A stretch of DNA of 64,000 bases from Reticulitermes speratus (taxonomy: Eukaryota > Arthropoda > Insecta > Blattodea > Rhinotermitidae), in the NCBI GenBank assembly GCA_021186555.1, contig JAJKFL010000014.1, forward strand, positions 31,698,033 through 31,762,032. Reading direction: 5' to 3'. Below, in pieces: positions 10,960 to 23,845 of this stretch (its first letter is position 1; each line of letters begins with the position of its first letter). The translations under genes and the position numbers were made by a program. Under the pieces are notes generated by a model, which was given only the letters and a program-made list of their open reading frames with translations, did not search any database and was not told where the DNA came from.

Positions 10960-11275
10960 TCTCTTGGTAATGAAAGTTGCTGACGATTTACATCGATTCA
11001 CCTATATCCAGTACAGTGATTCGAATACGGAATGGACAGCTAGGAATTCGGTGTTCTTTTCCAGTCAGGGGCAGAGATCTTTCCACAAAGTTCAGATCGG
11101 TTCTGTACCCAGCCCCCGTCCAATGAACGTAGCGGATTTTCTAGCTGAGATAAAGCGACCGGGGCGTAAAGCTGACCACTTAACTCCATCTAGTGTCGGG
11201 GTTGAGAACACGTGAAATGAACCTCCGCTTTCCCGTAAGTCTTCATGGCCTCGTGCTTAATTAAGCACAGGAATA
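10960..11275 (+). mobile_element. SINE-D copy
   Basis: A head-like part with B-box-like GTGATTCGAATAC leads into the core AGATCGGTTCTGTACCCAGC, GATAAAGCGACCGGGGCGTA and CTGACCACTTAACTCC, then TCGGGGTTGAGAAC. The tail is CTTCATGGCCTCGTGCTTAA followed by TTAAGCAC. It lies just upstream of the putative promoter of the minus-strand gene. Confidence 0.75.
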
Positions 11276-14200
11276 AATTTGTCCTTTATTGTAGATAACG
11301 GGTACCAAATTTCTTGGAATTCCATTGAGCGGTTTCAAATATTAGATACGGAGATAGTGATCGTTTTGGTGTGGCAATGTGAAGAGCAATGGCGCCGCCC
11401 ACTGTCGCGTTTCCGCTTCCGGTCGACCTTTAGTAACGAGTTGCAGTTGATATTGACCCACATGTATGGATCAGAGTAAAACAAGTGTTTCCTGTAAATG
11501 TGATTCAACAGGATTAGATTTATTGTAGGGATACAACAGATGATGCTGTTAACTGTGCCTGTTCCTACCTATAGACAGCAGACATGAAGTCATTTTTATT
11601 CACGTATACGTATAGTTGTGTATTGAGTGACATGTATAGATGGGACAAGCGTAGCGGTAACGCTCAGGCGTCAGGTGTCTGGTGTCTCAGTCGGAATCAT
11701 AACTGGGGTTTTACAAAGGTTTACATGATTTTACTCAACTTCTAAAGGCAAATTCCGAGATATTACACAACTTAAACAGCAAGCGATTCCTTTCCAAGCC
11801 CGTCCAATTTATTTTTGTTGTCAATCATTATTTGACATTACATGGTCGCCTATTTTGACACAGTCGCTAAAATAACCTACAAAACGTTGACATACCCAGA
11901 ATCACAAATTTCATGGAGGAAAGTTCTTCGTGAGAAGCTAATATCGCTCTGTTGGTCAAGAAACTCTCTGCCATGTACGTGATAAGTACGGTTCATTACC
12001 TTGTTCGCAAAATCCCGGCACTTTCCCTTATTCTGAACCAAATGAAAACAGTTCCACAACCCACTCCCACGTGGTTTCTTTACGATAGCTTTTAATATCC
12101 TTCAGTATACCCTAGATCTACAAAGTGATCTCTTTCATTTAGGTTTCCCTATTAAAATTCTGTTTGCATTTTCCATCTTATACGTGTTAGTTGTCCTCTC
12201 CGTCTCGTCCTCCTTGATTCGGCCATGCTAACTATATTCACATAAGAATACAAATCAGGAAGCGTATTGTTATGAAATCATGTCCAGCTTTCCGTCATTT
12301 CCTTCCTCGTAGTTCCGCACAATCTGCTGAGCTCTGTTTGAAACTACTTTGTACGTTCTTTCCATCAAATATCCGTACATTAAAAACCCCAACAAAAGCA
12401 ATTTGCATTTCAGTAGTGAAGGCCATGAATACACTGCTGTGTGATCTGTACACATTGCTTCCCTTCTACCAACCGTTATCATGCAGACCTTTCTAAGCCA
12501 CGAATTCGCAACAGGTGAATATAATGTCGTTACTTTTTTCCGGAAAAACGTAGGGTTACATTAAATTCTTGTAAATTACATCACGGACTTTTTCGCATAT
12601 AGCCAGGATGTACAACATACGGCTGGCGAGCCAAACGAGGCCCTACCGGCCCTAGAGTGCGGTCCTGCTCAGATTTTTAGAAAAAACATACTCTTACCTA
12701 GTTATCTATCACACATGATCTAGTAGGCTAATGGGGCCTAACCGCGCGTCTGCCGCTACTGTTGTGCAAGTGGCTGTCGTCAGGTGTCACTGAATGGCCA
12801 TTGGTATTAGGTACACATTTATCCAGGTCTTCAAATATCCAGCAGGGCTTACTTTTCCATGTTGTAAATAAAAGCTTCGTGCAACCCGCACTTCCGATGA
12901 TTTAGCCCTCTACTTAGAAAACTTGGACCTTCCGGTCATGTACTGTACCGTGGAAATGTAGGTACGAAGCACATCACAATCGGAACTGAAATATTACATC
13001 ACGGATACAATTCCGTGGCAAACGTACATTAAAACGTGACAAGAAGGACTCTGCAAGCCTGCGTACTGACCTTACTGCCGTACATAAGGAGAATAGCAGT
13101 GTTCTGAAGAGAAGCGGGCTGTCAGTACGTAGATGTGGACAGTGAAAGTCGAAAGAGAGTGTTCAAATGAAACCCATTAGACAGTTTGTTTTGGTCAAAG
13201 GAGTAGAGGTTGCTTTAAGCAGTCCTCAAAGGCCTTGAGAGTTTACATTTGTGACACGCGTTTTCATACATAGCGCACGTTATCCCATCTATTTCGGCTG
13301 GTTGACGACCGTCTACTCATTTGTTTGTAAGGAAGCCCAGAACACCCCTTGTTATAGTCAGCACGAAAATCAAAATTACTTTTCCTACAGTTTGTACATA
13401 ACTTAAAATATATATCTCATTAAGTTCTGCAGCTTCCTTTCAATGTGGTACGTCCTTAAAGAAATACTTATAAATTGAGATGTTGAAATTAAAGTTCAGC
13501 TTTGAAAAATACGAACTAGTGGGATGTGACACCGTGTAGACTGGTACATGAGTACTAACGTTTCCGACGACTCGTCTACCTTTACCTTCAGGTATAATTA
13601 TTCTACCCTGAAATTTAAGGCAGTGCTTTTATCTGAAAGATTGGTACCCATATACCAAACTACACGGCGTGACATTTCAGAAGACTGTAATCTTATTACG
13701 CATTTTCAGCATGAGTGCCTTTTTAAGTGTAAAGTTTTATTGGGAATAATGCAATTATATGCACAATAAACGAGTATGAAAATCATAGGATGTCCGAAAT
13801 CGTACAGATGGCATCCCTTTCGAAGCGTGTTTTATAGAAGAGCAAATATTTACACGGGCATCATTAGGCCACCTCGTAGTTCCATTTATCAACAGGTTAT
13901 AAAATGGAATTTTTTCGCGTATGTGGGTTTGGTAATGACACTAAAATGGAAAGGTGAAATGCGACGCATCACTGGGTTCATGTTAAAGGAAGTACTGCAG
14001 TTCAGTATTTGTCAACGTGGTTCGTTTGTTATCATCATTATAACTCTTTACTTTTATGCACAGAACGGAATTACACACCAGCTGCAGCGAGAACTGAGCT
14101 GGTGTCGCTACGCAATCTGGAAATATGATTGGATACGCTAATTAATGAGTTTCTGTCATTTAGTTTTGAATTAGATTCGACGTTAAATATTCCTTATCCT

Positions 14201-15242
14201 GGCAGTGACGTAATATACCCGAATGTACCGGAATTTATTACATTCTAGTAAGGCCGAAAGGTCTGAAAAATAATGTTACCTGGTGGCTCACATTAAATTG
14301 GTATATGAAATGAAACTACCAGGAGTTTGAAAGCAAATTATTAAACATAAGCGAAATGATACGCGCAGATATAAGAGTCAATATATGTTATTTACGGAAA
14401 ATCGTTTATTTTCTCTATAACGTTGAAGATAATTCATTTGCTTCGAAACTTTTTGAAATATGGAATTCTTCTAAGTAATGTACCAAAATTCAGTTCTTGC
14501 CTGACGGAAAACACGCCGCTTCTGTGTTATGAGTCAATTCTGTTAATGCTGTGTAGGTAAAATCTTTGTTTTTGTGAAAAACTTAGGAAACATAAAAACG
14601 TATCCTGTGTAGGCAAAATGCGGAGGCTTTTAATATTAAATCAGGTGGTACATGTGGTTACCACACTTATTCAAAAGATTAACCGGTAATTAAAAAATAC
14701 ACACTGTCCTGACAGAGGGAGGGTATTCTCTCTTTTCCTCAGCTTCAGCTACGAAAATGCTGTTAGTGTACTGTTAAATATACAAAACATGTAAAGTGCC
14801 ATGGAAATGAAAATAATGCCCTCGAGATTGCTTTGGAATATTTCTCGATTTCCACGATCGTTCTAAAACCGTGAAGAACAGAATAACGCGAACCCCTCCT
14901 CTACGTTGGAACTTGTACCACAGAATTGCATCATTTATTTCGCACTGCCTGCTTGTATTGTTCAGTCGTTTCATATGAAACTCATTTTTCCTCTCGCCTA
15001 GGGGTTGCCAATTCGTTACTACGGGTGCAACTGCAATTTCAGACACAATGATCATATCTCATACTTACAGAGCACTTGAAAGTATCTGAGAGTGGGGTGG
15101 GTGCGACAACTTAAAACCAAAGTGGGTGCATCAAATATTTGTTATCGGATCCGTAAGACCAAGCAGAGCGTAGTCATTATTTTCGTAGTGCAGAGGCTAC
15201 GGACTCAAAGAGCGAGGAATCGTTGTTTGATTTTCGGCACGT
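11276..15242. other. Intergenic, no gene recognised
   Basis: About 4 kb with no convincing exon, transposase or RNA gene. Positions 13515-13600 carry one arm of the F hairpin family (GATGTGACACCGTGTAGACT, ACCTTCAGG). The 121-codon frame at 13776-14141 has no recognisable domain. Small inverted motifs such as CAGCTGCAGCGAGAACTGAG / CAGCTGGTGT near 14085 are not extended. Confidence 0.4.
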
Positions 15243-15254
15243 ATAATATATTTT

Positions 15255-15514
15255 GTCGGTCCCGGTGGCCGCGCGGTCTAAGGTGTGTGTCTACGGCCGC
15301 TCGCTTGCTGGGATTGCGGGTTCGAATCCCGCGGGGGCATGGATGTCTGTCTCTGGTGAGTGTTGTGTGTTGTCAGGTAAAGGTCTGTGCTTCGGCCTGG
15401 TCACACGTTCAGAGGAGTCCTACCGAGTGTGATGTGTCTGAGTGTGATCTTGAAACCTCAACAATGAGGAGGCCCTGGCCCACGTGGGCTGTCGAGCCAT
15501 GAAATTATTTATTA
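15255..15514 (+). mobile_element. SINE-A copy with 12-bp target-site duplication
   Basis: This is the best-preserved SINE-A. The head is GGTCCCGGTGGCCGCGCGG then TCTAAGG (tRNA-Leu-like A box), the B box is GGGTTCGAATCCCGC, and the body contains GGCATGGATGTCTGTCTC, GTGTTGTGTGTTGTCAGGT and AGAGGAGTCCTACCGAGTG. The end is GGGCTGTCGAGCCATG. ATAATATATTTT occurs at 15243-15254 and again at 15515-15526, a perfect 12-bp duplication that fixes the ends. Confidence 0.93.
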
Positions 15515-15539
15515 ATAATATATTTTACTCCTTTACAAA

Positions 15540-15735
15540 GCGTACAGATCGGCTCTGGGGTCCTTCTACCCTCCAATTCAATTGCTACCGGTACTTTTTT
15601 CCTGGTTTAAAGCGGCTGGTGCGTGAAGCTTACCACTCGCCTCCATCTAATGTCGAGTTCAAGAATGTGTGTAGAACTATACCTACACTCTCTGAATGGC
15701 CTTGAGGGTGTGCACAGGAAGAAATTTTACTCTAC
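15540..15735 (+). mobile_element. SINE-D copy, head missing
   Basis: The SINE-D core begins at ACAGATCGGCTCTGGGGTCC and runs through TGCTACCGGTAC, TAAAGCGGCTGGTGCGTGAA, CTCCATCTAATGTCGAG and CCTTGAGGGTGTGC. The tRNA-like head is absent. Confidence 0.75.
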
Positions 15736-15764
15736 CTTGGACTACATTCTTATCTAAAAGTCTA

Positions 15765-17960
15765 AAGTTTCATATTTTGCCTTTATATATGTTAGAGCAC
15801 CAGGAGATCGAAGTCGACACCTGTTGGACTACATAGTTGTGAAACATCGATTCAGAAACAGTATGAAGTATGTGCAGACAATGCCTGGAGGAGATATTGA
15901 CTCCGACCACAACTTGCTGTTTGCGAAGATCTGCACTAGATTCAAGAAAATCATAAAGTTTCAAAAAGGAAAACCAAGATGGGCTCTGCAGAAGTTATAT
16001 GCTCAACGACAGAAAGTCCAAGATAGTCTAGAAGAGAAACTTGGTGCAATCAAATGTGTAAGTGGGAAAGTGGAAATTCAGTGGCACAATATCAAGATAT
16101 GTATGTTAGATACTATGAGTGATGTGGTTGGGAAAGTAGACAGGAAAGCGAGAAAGCCATGGATTACATTGGAAATGATTAATAAAATGGATGAACGAAG
16201 GAAATGGAGGAAAGTAAACAACGAAGAAGGAAGGAAGAACTAGAGAAGACTGAGGAACGAATTGAAGAAAACCACAGAGAAGGTCAAGATGGAAATATAT
16301 TGAGAGCATATGTGACGAGATCATGGAATTTCAAAGAACAGGACGTTCTGATTTAATGTACATGAAGACAAATGAACTAGGTTGGAAATAAAACCATGGG
16401 ATTTAAATAATTCACATTGAAGACTCTAAAGGGAATATAATAATACATGAAACAAGTACTGAAAATTTGGGAGAATTATATTACAGAGCTCTACGATCGA
16501 GCTAATCGACCAAAACACCTAGAAGTCGAACCTGAAGCAGATGAAGACGAGAAAGACCCTTATATTTTGCAAAGTGAAGTGGAAAAAGCTATCAAGGGGA
16601 TGAGGGATAAGAAGGCTACAGGAGATGATGATGTACCTGGGGACGTACTAAACTTAGTATATATGAAACTGGAGAGTGGCCTAAGGATTTCACTGAAGTC
16701 ACATTGATTACCGTACAGAAGAAGCCCCAAGTTACAAAATGCAGCGACCATCGCACAATCAGCCTCATCGCACATACAGCAAAGATAGTAGCGAGGATAC
16801 TTAGAAGAGGGATTGAAAGGAAAATTGAGGGTGCATTTGGAGAAGATAAGTTTGAATTTAGAAGAGGAAAAGGAACTAGGGATCCAATTGGGATGCTGAG
16901 AATAATATCAGAACGAACTTTGGACATAGATGAGGAATTGTGTGCTTGCTTCATAGACTGGCAGAAGGCATTTGACCGTGTCAACTGGACCAAATTAATG
17001 CAGTTCCTAAAAGGAACTCGTATCGCCTGGCGCAGAATAAGATTAAGAATAAGAATAAGCACGTTGTACGTGGATCAGGGTGTTAAATTAAATATGGGCC
17101 AAGGGCAGACAAGAAGTATGAAGATTGGAAGAGGAGTTAAGACAAGGATGCTTTTTGTCATCGATTCTATTCAACGTATACAGCGAGTACCTTACCAAGG
17201 ATGCTCTTGAAGGGTTTGGAGATTTCAGAATAGGAGGACAAGTAATTCGCACTGTGAAGTATTCAAATGACCTTGTGCTAGTGGCTAAGGAAGAAACGGT
17301 GCTACAGGGCATGATTGATAGACTAATTGAAATAGGACGATGCCATGGAATGGAAATGAATGTGGAATATCCCCAATGCAGATTACGATAGATCAAAAAC
17401 AGCCGGAGAATGTGGAATAGTTCAACTATTTGGGTAGCATGATAACAAATGATGCAAGATGTACACGTGAAATCAAATCCAGGATTGCCATGGCAAAAGC
17501 AGAATTCAACAAGAAGAAAGCTCTTCTCACTTAAATTTAAGGAAGAAACTAGTGAAATGCTACATTTGGAACATAGACTCTTATTGTGTTGGAACTTGGA
17601 CACTTCGGAAAGTAGATCAGAAATAACTGGAAAGTTTTGAAATGTGCTGGAGAAGAATGGAGAAGATCAGTTAGACCGATCGTGTGAGAAGTGCAGAAGT
17701 ATTACAAAGAGCCAAGGAGGAGAGGAATATCCTACAAACAAAACAGGAAGGAAGGCTAACTGGATTAGTTACATCTTGCGTAGGAACTGCCTTCTAAAAC
17801 ACCTTATTGAAGGAAGGATAGAGGGAAGGATAAAAGTGATGGTAGGACGAGGAAGAAGACGTAACAAGCGCCTGGATGACCTTAAGGAAAAGAGAGGGTA
17901 CTGAACATTGAAAGAGGAAGCACTATATCGCATCTTATGGAGAACTCGCTTTGGAAGAGG
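15765..17960 (+). pseudogene. Dead RTE-like non-LTR retrotransposon (endonuclease/reverse transcriptase remnant)
   Basis: This is a broken ORF2 spread over several frames. The C-terminal endonuclease and linker (GGDIDSDHNLL; RKPWITLEMINKMDERRKW) lie at about 15824-16243. The start of the RT domain (VEKAIKGMRDKKATGDDDVPGDVL) is at about 16570-16650. RT blocks follow (KCSDHRTISLIAHTAKIVARIL; FIDWQKAFDRVNW) at about 16730-17000, and then ALEGFGDFRIGGQV with the active-site block. The catalytic YADD-type motif reads YSND at 17260-17271, so one catalytic Asp is lost. C-terminal pieces continue (EMLHLEHR; KANWISYILRRNCLL; GRRRNKRLDDLKEKRGY). Stops and frameshifts between pieces exclude function. 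The sequence style matches a family common in insect genomes (RTE/BovB-like, from memory). Confidence 0.9.
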
Positions 17961-18015
17961 CTGTGGACCTGTCGTAAGACAGACTACGGAATGATTGAAT
18001 GAATGAATGAGTTAA
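17961..18015 (+). repeat. 3' end of the dead LINE with (GAAT)n tail
   Basis: The coding remnant is followed by GGACCTGTCGTAAGACAGAC and then GATTGAATGAATGAATGAGT. Short tandem-repeat tails in place of poly-A are usual for RTE- and CR1-type elements. Confidence 0.7.
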
Positions 18016-19410
18016 TTAATTAATGTTCACAGTTCTGTTTGCAGACGCCTTGTAGATATACGTTAGCACAAAATTATAATTAGGACAAAATATGCCACTG
18101 AGCACGTGCTGTTCCGTGAGATTTAAGGTTTTTACGGTTTTTACTATAAATACCATTTTCTTTATTGTGACGTCCTGTAGTCTCGTAAATGTTTGTGAAC
18201 ATTTCTGAGTAGCCTGCTGCCTTTATTTTTGGTTGTAAGGGGTGCGAGGAGTGATTTTCTGCCTTTACGTATATTCATTGTATGTTAGAAACAGAAGATT
18301 TCATAATCGATAGCAGTTACGAATAGGAACAGAAGATGTCACTAATAACCGTCGTTAGAATGTGTGCCTGAGTTTTCGGAATTGCAATATATTTAGTATC
18401 TTAGTATACATGTAGATTAGAAATATATCTGGTATTAAAATATATCACATACGTATTGGTTCACTGAAGTTGTGTACTTGGGAATAGAATGTTTCCATGG
18501 GCAATGTATGCTGCACGTGTAGATAGGTTGTTTTCCCAGTAAATTTTGTGCCGGTTCCTTCCCGAAATACGATGCTATGTGGTTCAGTATGTTGGCAACA
18601 TTACGGTCAGATATACAGGAACATCACGGTTCGTACAGGTTGCCTACTGGCTAAAGTCCGCCATTTTATGAATGACGTTGCCTCAGTAAGTAGTAAGTGT
18701 TGTCGTGAGTTGGCTGTGCTCGTGACCAGATCTCTGTATGCGGACAAAAACTCTCTGGATTATCCACGGACGTTCCCTGTGAAGTTTACAACGCGTCTGT
18801 CCGTTGTCAGGGTGTCAGTACTGGTCTTCTGCTCTTATGTTCAAATTTATATCTTCTAATTTCTATCAGGTACGTCATATATGTACAAGGCTTCAGTTTG
18901 TATAAACATAGCCTCAGGCAGTCCAGGCCGTGCACAGCACGATATGCCCCATCCTACCCGTCTCAGCTGTGACGCCAATTTGGTCACTTGAGCGTCCTTA
19001 AGGACGTTCAAGGGACCGACGCGATGCTTAAACCCCTTGCGATTTCTGTGTTGGGCGTCATATTGTCCTGTGTTGCGCACATTTGCATTTTTGTGATTTC
19101 GTATGGCTCCTCTTTGTGCCTATACGATGTCACACTTCTTACTTGTAGGAAATATAAGTACACATCTGAATGTAAGAACTATACGTAGACTTCAAGCCAC
19201 TGACATGAAATGTTCTACGCTGACACATATTTACAGTGTAAGAGGTTTCTGTCTGTGAAGGCAAGACGAACCAGGAAGGCATACAACGACGACATCCCAG
19301 TGGAATAATCACGAGTAACACGACGCAGGGGCGGAAAGTGCTGTACTTGCATTTATAACGTCAGAGCGTGTCTGGCTGGATGAATCTGCGCTGGTTAGTG
19401 TAACGGTTAT
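18016..19410. other. Intergenic, no gene recognised
   Basis: A 103-codon plus-strand frame at 18548-18859 has no recognisable domain. An internal inverted motif (CTTGAGCGTCCTTAAGGACG, then TTCAAGGG) lies near 18987-19015. Nothing else is assigned. Confidence 0.35.
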
Positions 19411-19620
19411 TGGGCGCGTTCGCAAATCGCGAAAACGCCTGTGAGCTTCGTCATGTCCGTCCATTCGTCCGTCCGTCTGTCCACATGTATCAGCGCGGCT
19501 GTCATTGAACAGATTTCCGTGGAAGTTTGTTACAGGGGACTTTTATGAAAATCTGTTGAAAAAAATCCAAATTTGCTTAAAATCGGACAAAGATATCGGG
19601 AATTTTACATGACGATAATA
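19411..19620 (+). repeat. Repeat G, truncated copy
   Basis: It begins GGGCGCGTTCGCAAATCGCG and continues GTGAGCTTCGTCATGTCCG, CATTGAACAGATTTCC and AAAATCTGTTGAAAAAAA. It is lost after about 200 bp. Confidence 0.7.
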
Positions 19621-20867
19621 ATTTAAATTTGCACTTTTATCAAGTTTTTATGTACAAGCTTGATGATGGTCCGGCAGGACTGAGACCTGTAGCTTGCTTG
19701 TAGTTCACAAAAATATATACTTGTGTTAGACGGTCACTTTCCTAATTATTTATTGAACTGGTGTAAATATTATGCGAACTCGCCACAACGGTACTTTCTA
19801 AGTAGGCCTATATTGTCTGTTTTGTTAGACGTGAATTTTACACGAACCAAGCCATTCGTCTTCACTACCATGGCCACCCCAAGGAACAGAGTTCAACTAC
19901 TTATCATCATTTGCGTCGAATTTAGGGCCAGTACTGAATAAAATCTGTTGTAAGTCTGCTGATCATTTGGTTGACCAGACAGAATAATTTGTGACAGACT
20001 GTCTACGAGTATTACAGAACCTGAGATAAATTTCATGAGTCTGGGTGGTGGCAGAATGTCGGTGGACAATAGGAACATTTTGTAACGATCATGCCAATAT
20101 AAATAATATCAAAACTGATGCCCTGCATATTATGTAAATTAGAATACAGTAGTGACATAGATCAAAGTTGCAGTGTTATGCGTTAATGATACTGCAGCAT
20201 CCCAGCCAGCGTCCCGTTGTTTTACGGGCAAAGATACACTGGCGACAGTTTTACTGAGGCGCGGTGGGCTGTCATTCGGACGGGGGAATTTTCCCTGCTG
20301 ATGTCTGTACCCCCGAGTCAGAGGTGCAGATTTCACCTCCGGCTCGGAAAGGAGTTTGTTATAGAAGTCAAGCGTTAGATAATTAAAATAATTTTTAATA
20401 GTCTTAATTTCGAACAGGCTACCACAAACCCACTGTCCGGTTCGTCGGACAGGTAGGACCTGACCGACACCAGGCAGTGCAGTGTGCCATGTGATCTTTT
20501 GAAAGCCCTGCGTATTGCGACGGTAGTAGTGAAATCTAGAATTTTACAAAAGACTGGACATGCAGCTCGGATGGTCGACATGCGAAATGTAATTAGAACT
20601 CTGTAACTTGAATAACGTGTTGGATTTTGGGGAAATGGATTTCGAGGATGAGATTTGGTCGGAACTGGCTGAGGATCATGTTAGCTCTCAGACGTCAGTA
20701 TCAGCGGTATTGGATATTTGGGTTCTGCTATCAGAGAGCTAGTTCTTGATTAATGGCCATAAGTTACGCTGCGTTAGGCGCGACAGATCGTTAATTTATC
20801 ATGAAAGTAAAACACAGGAAAGTGCGGCAGTGTCTGCGTTAAGCGATCGTTGGAAAACTGTAAAATG
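19621..20867. other. Intergenic, no gene recognised
   Basis: A ribozyme-like motif is present at about 19670-19695 (TTGATGATGGTCC, GGCA, GGACTGAGA). A GC- and CpG-richer patch at 20140-20600 is open for 65-68 codons on the minus strand without a recognisable domain. Confidence 0.35.
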
Positions 20868-21040
20868 TACCTGTGCTTAATTAAGCAACATTCCATGAAG
20901 GCGTAAATGTGAGTGGAGGCATATCAGCGCAGAGACAGCTTCGGCACTAGGTAGAGGTCAGCTTTATGTCCCGGCCGCTTTATCCCTGGGGAAACAGCGC
21001 TCGATATCCAATGAGTATGATGCTGGGCCGGCTGAAAAAC
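20868..21040 (-). mobile_element. SINE-D copy, partial
   Basis: The minus strand reads CGGCCCAGCATCATACTCAT, GATAAAGCGGCCGGGACATA, AAGCTGACCTCTACC and TGCCTCCACTC. It ends CATGGAATGTTGCTTAATTA followed by AGCACAGG. The tRNA-like head is missing. Confidence 0.7.
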
Positions 21041-23390
21041 TCGGAAAAGTATTAAAATTGAGTTAGGAGCATGTACATAATTTAATATAATTATTTATGG
21101 TACAATCAGTTTTAATTTCGTAACAAACCTCTAAATTTTTAGATTGTCACATTTCCCGCAGTGAAATGCAAAATTCCCAGCAATTTCATTATTCTCACAT
21201 ATGAAAAATATAGAACTGACAAACTGCCTGCAATCTGCAACGCATAGCTGCGACACTGTCAGCACAATTGAAAGCAGTATCATATGGCATATTTTTAACT
21301 CCGATTACCTCATTGGGTTTTACTCTTGCTTTGAAAACAGCTCAACGATGTGTAACAGTGACACCAACTGCGGAAATAAAAATTTTCCTCTTTTTCCTCC
21401 TACAGTTCATGGAATGTTTATGACCACTTACGTGTGTAACGTTATATATTGTGCGTACCGAAATCGATTTGTGTAATAGGAGGCTTATTTGTTATTTAAT
21501 GACGCTGTCTGTAACTCGGACCGTACAGCGTCGAATAGTAGGGTGAATAGGCAGTTAATTAGAAAGGATGTGGAAGGAAGCCCTCGTGACCGAACGGGAT
21601 GTATTTCCCAGGCGTTTACAATGGAGGGCTGGGCAAAATTACGAAAAACCTGAATTAGGATAGGGAGCCTGCAGGCCGACACCTTCGTTTAAGCTGAAAA
21701 CAACGTTTACAGTTTATGCAAGATAATAGTTAATGCACTATGTAATCTGAAAGGTAAAGGGCCATGATAAAACCTAGAAACGGATGGAAATGACATTTTT
21801 AATGTCTTAATGTAGAAACGAGTGTGTAGCACCTAATTTTATATTTGGAATGTGGCACGTAAACTAGGATAATGATTACTTATTAATGACTTTATGTTAA
21901 ATAGCCCTTTCAACGCAATAAATACGATGTAAGATATCTGTAGGCGAAATAGGAGTTGTGAAATTCACTTAATCGCCACGTCATAACTGTTTATAGTTAA
22001 ACTTTTCTGGGATGAGATTCCATGTAGTTTTATAGATTTGTACCAGACTTTCGAAGGAACCTAATTCCTCCATCCTGAGTGTAGAAAAGTGAGTATAAGT
22101 GATGTAAGTGTTCCCTGTAACATTCAAATTGAGACAGTAAATTTCTGCGAAATTCCAGTACCTGGCTTTAGTACCAAAGTGTTCGGAATAACACCCCAGA
22201 ATTTTCGTAGTAAGTGTCGTGAAAACTTATAATTTCGGACATATTATTTAACGACGCTTTGTCAGTTGCGTAATTCGATAACATCGAATTATACTTTGCG
22301 CATGTGTTTAAGAAAGGATGTGGAAATGAAGGGCCGTAGTCTATTGCAGCGAAACCCAACATTCGATTCAAGTGACTGAGGATAATTACGAAAAATCTAA
22401 TTAATTACATGTAAAGAGCAAGTAAAGACGACAAAAACAAGAAAACTTTATAAAAGCCACCTTGTCCGAAAAACGAGACTTAATCTGTCGAGAGTAAAAA
22501 GGCATGAAAGTAGTATGTATTGTTTCTCTTCAGCAAAATTAAAAATCTTTTTAAAACGCCATCCATTTACAAGTAGAAACCAAACAGAATAAGTGAAAGG
22601 TTTACATTACACGTGCACAATAAAGAATTTAGATAATTACAAAAAAGCAACTTAGAACAATTATATCACTTTACATCAACATTTTAAAGTTGTGTTTTTA
22701 GGTCTCTGAGGTTAAAAACACAAATAATAAATAAAAAATTATCTGCAACAAGGAAAATTGTAAATAGAATTAACAACTGTAAATGAATCATCTTAAGATG
22801 AGATCTCACAATAAGACACATTTACAATAATAACATACTCATACTTTACTTCCCTTTATACTTTTATATAAAGCCTGATGTTGGCCGTTTGGACCGAAGC
22901 ATGTACCTTATTTTTAGGAGAATATTGTTGCACCATAAATTTAGTTGTGTTTGACGTTAATCCTATTAATTAGTCGGTAAAGTTAAAATTGTCCCTGTGT
23001 GAAATTTAGCATAATGCAAATTGTCTTGGTGTTGTAAATGCAATTTATCCGTTATTCTGTGCTTCAATTACCCTCCTGTATTTCTCATCCTGCTGTCAAT
23101 CACCTCGTATCTCTTGCATGTAGACCTAAATCTCTGTATGTGACAGTATTGTGTGCCAGTGGTATCCAATCTTCCTCTTTCAATTCCGGTTCTCTGATAT
23201 CAGTTTTAATATTCTTGCTTCTGTTACATCTGGTATCCTGTTCCTAATTTTCCTCTATATCCCGCGACCATTTCTACTACATAGGCTATTCAAGAAGTTC
23301 TGACTTCGAATCTCGGCATTGTGGTGAACTAGCGATGACTCTAATGATGAAATGAACAAGAAGTGGAAGTGGTCGTGGTGTGTTCTAAAT
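21041..23390. other. Intergenic, AT-rich, minor repeat traces
   Basis: Positions 21540-21680 and 22315-22400 share AGAAAGGATGTGGAA(G/A) and then ATTACGAAAAA, traces of one interspersed repeat. At 22885-22915, GCCTGATGTTGGCC...GGACCGAAGCATGTACC is another ribozyme-like motif. No gene recognised. Confidence 0.4.
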
Positions 23391-23394
23391 ACGT

Positions 23395-23530
23395 ACTGAA
23401 GTTTTCTTGTACTTAATTAAGCATTGCGCAGTGAAAATGCTACCGCAGTCGAGACATAGATGCACTCAATTTTTATCTCGCTTTACACCCAGTAAATGAG
23501 CCCCTCAGCTTTCCTGACAGTTCTTAGAGA
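23395..23530 (-). mobile_element. Degenerate SINE-D fragment
   Basis: The minus strand shows GAGGGGCTCATTTACTGGGT, GTAAAGCGAGATAAAAATTG and the palindromic tail GCAATGCTTAATTAAGTAC. It lies tail-first next to the plus-strand SINE-D that follows. Confidence 0.55.
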
Positions 23531-23559
23531 CTGCCTTCAAATGAGGAACCAGGACAGTT

Positions 23560-23845
23560 CAGGCAGTATTGTGACTACGGAACGGACTGTGTGTGTCGGG
23601 GAATCAGGGTTCGATAACCGGTAAGGACAAAGATTTTCTCTTCACCACCGCAACCAAACCGACTCGAGGGTCCACCCAACCTCCTATTTAGTGAGTATCG
23701 GCGGTTTATTTTCCGAGTATAAAGAGGACTGAGCGTGAGGCTGACCACTCGTCTCCAGTGGGTGCCAAGATGAGGAATATGTGGAGTTATTCATCCACTT
23801 CCCGATACGTCTTTACAATGTAGTGCCTAATTAAGCATGAAGTTA
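23560..23845 (+). mobile_element. SINE-D copy, near full length
   Basis: The head has a TACGGAACGGACTGTG region and a B-box-like GGGTTCGATAACCGG. The core follows: CGACTCGAGGGTCCACCCAA, GTGAGTATCGGCGG, GTATAAAGAGGACTGAGCGT, GCTGACCACTCGTCTCC. The tail is GTAGTGCCTAATTAAGCATG. Confidence 0.75.

Noticed and set aside
13776-14141. 121-codon plus-strand frame
   Set aside because: No recognisable domain, no splice or codon support, and within the length expected by chance in 64 kb on six frames.
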